This document shows, piece after piece, positions 63,513 to 64,000 of a stretch of 64,000 bases of DNA (the first letter of the stretch is position 1; the number at the start of each line of letters is the position of its first letter). The position numbers and the translations under genes were made by a program. This stretch comes from GCA-003244245 sp050699955 (GTDB lineage Bacteria; Actinomycetota; Actinomycetes; Mycobacteriales; Pseudonocardiaceae). Location of the stretch: assembly GCA_050699955.1 (NCBI GenBank), contig JBOHGD010000022.1:1-64000 (forward strand), written 5' to 3'. The notes beneath the pieces are model-generated. The model saw only the letters and a list, made by a program, of their open reading frames with translations. It had not been told where the DNA came from and made no database searches.

Positions 63513-64000
63513 ATGAGTCCGGAGTCACCGCAGCCGCCCGAACCACCCGCGGAGCGCGAGGCGCCGGGTGCCACTGTGCCTGCCGAGGACCGCGAGCCTG
63601 CCGAGGACCGCGAGCCTGCCGAGGACCGCGAGCCTGCCGAGGACCGCGAGTCGGCCGTGGTCGCCGGGCTGGAGGACCGGCTGCGTCGGGTCATGGCCGA
63701 TCTGGAGAACCTGCGCAAGCGGCACGCGCGGGAGCTGGACCGTGAGCGGGCGGCCGAGGCGAGGCGGGTGGCCGCTGCCCTGCTCCCGGTGCTGGACAAC
63801 CTGGACCTGGCGCTGGACTACGCGCAGGCCGACCCGTCGTCGATCATCGAAGGGGTCCGGTCGGTGCGTAACCAGGCCCTGGCCGTGCTGGCGGGTCTGG
63901 GGTTCGGCCGCCACGACGAGGTGGGCGTGCCGTTCGACCCCGTCCGGCACGAGGTCGTGAACGTCGTCGAGGACCCGGACGTCGAGCCCGGCACGGTGGT
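63513..64000 (+). CDS. grpE: nucleotide exchange factor GrpE (runs off window)
   Basis: The ATG at 63513 opens a frame of at least 162 codons. After a Pro/Glu-rich head and four EDREPA repeats comes the GrpE coiled coil (LEDRLRRVMADLENLRKRHA) and the family block RRVAAALLPVLDNLDLAL, GFGRHDEVGVPFDPVRHEVV. It releases ADP from DnaK. The C-terminus lies outside the window. The position 10 bp after dnaK shows an operon. Confidence 0.93.
   Translation, partial: MSPESPQPPEPPAEREAPGATVPAEDREPAEDREPAEDREPAEDRESAVVAGLEDRLRRVMADLENLRKRHARELDRERAAEARRVAAALLPVLDNLDLALDYAQADPSSIIEGVRSVRNQALAVLAGLGFGRHDEVGVPFDPVRHEVVNVVEDPDVEPGTV
63582..63653 (+). repeat. four 18-bp tandem repeats in grpE
   Basis: GCCGAGGACCGCGAGCCT repeats at 63582, 63600, 63618 and, with changes at the end, 63636. 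It encodes AEDREP units in the unstructured head of GrpE, so copy number can change without frame loss. Confidence 0.9.

Overview
The window is high-GC DNA with dense actinobacterial codon use, many GTG and TTG starts, and gene families typical of the Pseudonocardiaceae/Mycobacteriales side of the Actinobacteria: fused FbiC for coenzyme F420, an IniB/IniA/IniC-type dynamin locus, a WS/DGAT wax-ester synthase, a CsoR/CopA copper operon, an L,D-transpeptidase and DUF3048 lipoproteins. Family-level placement is inference; no rRNA is present.

Region 1 (1 to about 20.5 kb) is the right part of an integrative conjugative or mobilizable element inserted at the 3' end of tRNA-Lys(CTT) at 20492-20564. 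Its tyrosine integrase (19161-20390) sits next to the tRNA. Leftward lie a defence cargo, a toxin-antitoxin-like pair (13354-14876), a MobF relaxase-helicase (8261-12625), a VirD4/TraG coupling protein (5077-6840), a DUF2637/SpdB-like membrane protein and a run of small overlapping genes. These are controlled by a divergent XRE regulator with repeated GGCATCA boxes. The left end, and any mating-channel genes, lie outside the window; an IS66-like transposase end is cut by the left edge. The cargo at 15081-19028 is a complete type III CBASS anti-phage operon: CD-NTase, HORMA, TRIP13-like ATPase and a SAVED-domain nuclease of Cap4 type.

Region 2 (20.5-50.4 kb) is chromosomal backbone: L,D-transpeptidase, alpha/beta hydrolase, tRNA-His and orn. 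A compact minus-strand operon follows (iniB-like, iniA-like, iniC-like, two bacterial PH-domain membrane proteins), divergent from a membrane-anchored Hsp70-like protein and a large LuxR-type ATPase regulator. Then come fbiC, a membrane diguanylate cyclase, an M23 peptidase, a DUF3048 lipoprotein, the copper operon, a HIT protein, a NYN nuclease, a NagZ-like glycosidase, a WS/DGAT acyltransferase and YceI with a strong terminator.

Region 3 (50.4-58.3 kb) is a small lanthipeptide cluster on the minus strand. The precursor has a nearly duplicated core (TCVSGMT..CDG twice). A LanKC/LanL-type synthetase follows, whose cyclase domain keeps a WCxG and a CCG motif. After it come an ABC exporter, a SAM methyltransferase and a PucR-type regulator with two C-terminal HTH modules. 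An intercistronic hairpin separates precursor from synthetase.

Region 4 (58.8-61.5 kb) is a decaying alkylation-repair zone: a frameshifted acyl-CoA ligase remnant, an Ada lacking both methyl-acceptor cysteines, an intact ogt, an alkB with an apparent C-terminal frameshift, and an ECF sigma fragment. The window ends in a second dnaK-grpE operon. The strongest leads are the lanthipeptide system, the CBASS cargo, and the split dynamin/PH/Hsp70 locus.
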